NCBI RefSeq assembly: GCF_000003605.2
Contig: NW_003141835.1
Span: 12,822-76,821, forward strand
DNA length: 64,000 nt
Direction of reading: 5' to 3'
DNA from: Saccoglossus kowalevskii
Lineage: Eukaryota > Hemichordata > Enteropneusta > Harrimaniidae
In this document: positions 62,804 through 64,000 of the stretch, piece after piece
Numbering within the stretch: position 1 is the stretch's first letter
Layout: each line of letters begins with the position of its first letter
Program-made: the position numbers and the translations under genes
The notes under the pieces: model-generated
The model's database searches: none
What the model was told of the DNA's origin: nothing
Seen by the model: only the letters and a program-made list of their open reading frames with translations

Positions 62804-62905
62804 ACTATTTAAAATCTGTGAGAAAGTATACTGAGGTTCTTTAGGCATGGAATTGTTGTGACTTGTGAAATACATGTAAAAACTCTCTAATCCTGACCAC
62901 TTTTA

Positions 62906-62911
62906 AATAAA
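62906..62911 (+). terminator. Candidate polyadenylation signal
   Basis: AATAAA, 103 bp after the TAA of the presumed last exon. In DNA this AT-rich the hexamer occurs by chance, so the assignment rests on position only. Confidence 0.45.
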
Positions 62912-63020
62912 AAAAACAAATACTGATTCAGATTTTGGCCAAGTGACATGTTTAAATACTAGTATATTTTGTTTGTTACCATGACAGCCATTAGAAGTCT
63001 CTTAGTAGATCGCAGATGAC

Positions 63021-63777
63021 CCAGCGGAGCTGTTGGTATGGGAGTCCCTTTGGCGGCGTCCGCCTCGCGTTCCGTGTCCCGTGTGAAGTTTTCCTTTAAA
63101 CGACTTTTTCTTCAAAAGTACTTACCAATTACATTCATATTTGTACCATAGGTACTTAGGGTGGTCCTCAGTCAGATTTGGTAAATTCGTGTCAAAATAT
63201 GCAAATTTGGATTTTTAGTGAATATTTTTGTCACTTTTGGTAAAATGTTTTATTTCTGACAACTAGTCTCACACCGTAAGTCCAAATGCTTTCATATTTG
63301 CAGGAATGATACGTGGGGTGGTTCTCTGTCAGATTTGTTAAATTTGTGTCAAAATATGCAAATTTTGATTTTTAGTGAATATTTTTGTCATTTTTGGTAA
63401 AAAATGTTATTTTCGACAACTAGTCCAAAACCGTAAGTCCAAATGCTTTGATATTTGCAGCAATGGTACTTGGGGTGGTCCTCTGTCAGATTTGTTAAAT
63501 TTGTGTCAAAATGTGCAAATTTTCATATAATTTTTTTCTTGACTATTTCTCAGGTTTTTGCACACCCACGATTTCTTAAGTTTAGCCTCAATGATGTTTG
63601 TCCAATAAAATGCGCTTTCCTTATGAACACTATAAAAGTTCATAATTGCAACTGCAAGCAACTGTAACTCAAGTGCAATGTTCTCTAAATGACTGACTAT
63701 GAATATTACAACCATAATGCCACTTTACTGATTCTTGTTCCATGATAATAAAGACAGCGAAGCTATTTCAACCGTCA
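63021..63777. mobile_element. Diverged relative of the hairpin-ended element
   Basis: ccagcggagctgttggtatg at the left, three tandem units of about 155 bp (cagatttgttaaatttgtgt + caaaatatgcaaat ... ttttggtaaa) and gcgaagctatttcaaccgtc at the right. Same architecture as 1031-1880 but clearly older or a separate subfamily. The rest of the window to 64000 shows nothing further. Confidence 0.65.
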
Positions 63778-64000
63778 GGTATATGTTTTTGAACACAAGC
63801 GACCTGACTGATTTCAACATTCTCTCACAATATCACTCTTCATCCACAAAAACAAGTGTTGAATGTGACATCAGTGAATGCACCAATGTTGGTGATGTGG
63901 TTTATCCATATAAAAGAAAATTCAAATGTCGAATGAATGTGATATGTTTTGGAACAAAGATGAATAATTTCATAGCAAATCAAAGAAATAATATATTTGT

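Noticed and set aside
170-62803. Several separate small secreted-protein genes, one per cysteine-rich open frame
   Set aside because: Each frame is bounded by phase-1 splice sites rather than by start and stop codons, and apparent Met starts fall in intron pyrimidine tracts.

Overview
The window is AT-rich metazoan DNA: spliceosomal introns, many short inverted-repeat transposons, tRNA-derived SINEs, LINE fragments and minisatellites, with three N gaps from a draft assembly. The module mix and repeat load suggest a marine invertebrate, but I cannot place the phylum.

I read almost the whole window as ONE plus-strand gene. I traced 75 exons between 170 and about 62803. Each is bounded by an AG acceptor and a GT donor (one GC donor), and every junction is phase 1, so each exon is a symmetric 1-1 module that can be duplicated or lost without a frame shift. 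The visible coding length is about 12.4 kb, roughly 4,150 residues. The 5' end (start codon, signal peptide) lies left of the window. A TAA at 62801 followed by AATAAA at 62906 is a plausible 3' end.

Layout by protein module: WAP x4 (170-3379); thyroglobulin type-1 x2 (4478-5971); an eight-cysteine CGGC-type module (6498-6653); WAP x6 (7635-11125); VWC x7 (11523-17781); WAP (20883-21026); VWC x6 (21482-25387); WAP x4 in three exons (25508-27598); about 43 antistasin-like units (27902-54857), interrupted by one WAP (39018-39182); then WAP, VWC x3, thyroglobulin, VWC x2, CGGC module and thyroglobulin (57272-62803). The two ends use the same module types around the antistasin core. WAP, thyroglobulin type-1 and antistasin modules are known protease-inhibitor folds, and VWC modules commonly bind BMP-type ligands or matrix. 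A large secreted or matrix multi-inhibitor is the natural inference; function is not shown by the sequence.

The most unusual points are: (1) a period-four order (linker unit, wide-loop unit, two standard units) across the antistasin array; (2) modules that lost exactly two disulfide-partner cysteines, or lost cysteines in complementary patterns; (3) three places where a splice site was tandemly multiplied: a 40-bp donor minisatellite after the 39018 exon, a 99-bp in-frame acceptor triplication at 45039-45347, and a 34-bp acceptor triplication before 49789; (4) one GC-AG intron; (5) introns full of MITE families, including nested insertions and one element abutting a splice donor. No second protein-coding gene, rRNA, functional tRNA or CRISPR array was found.
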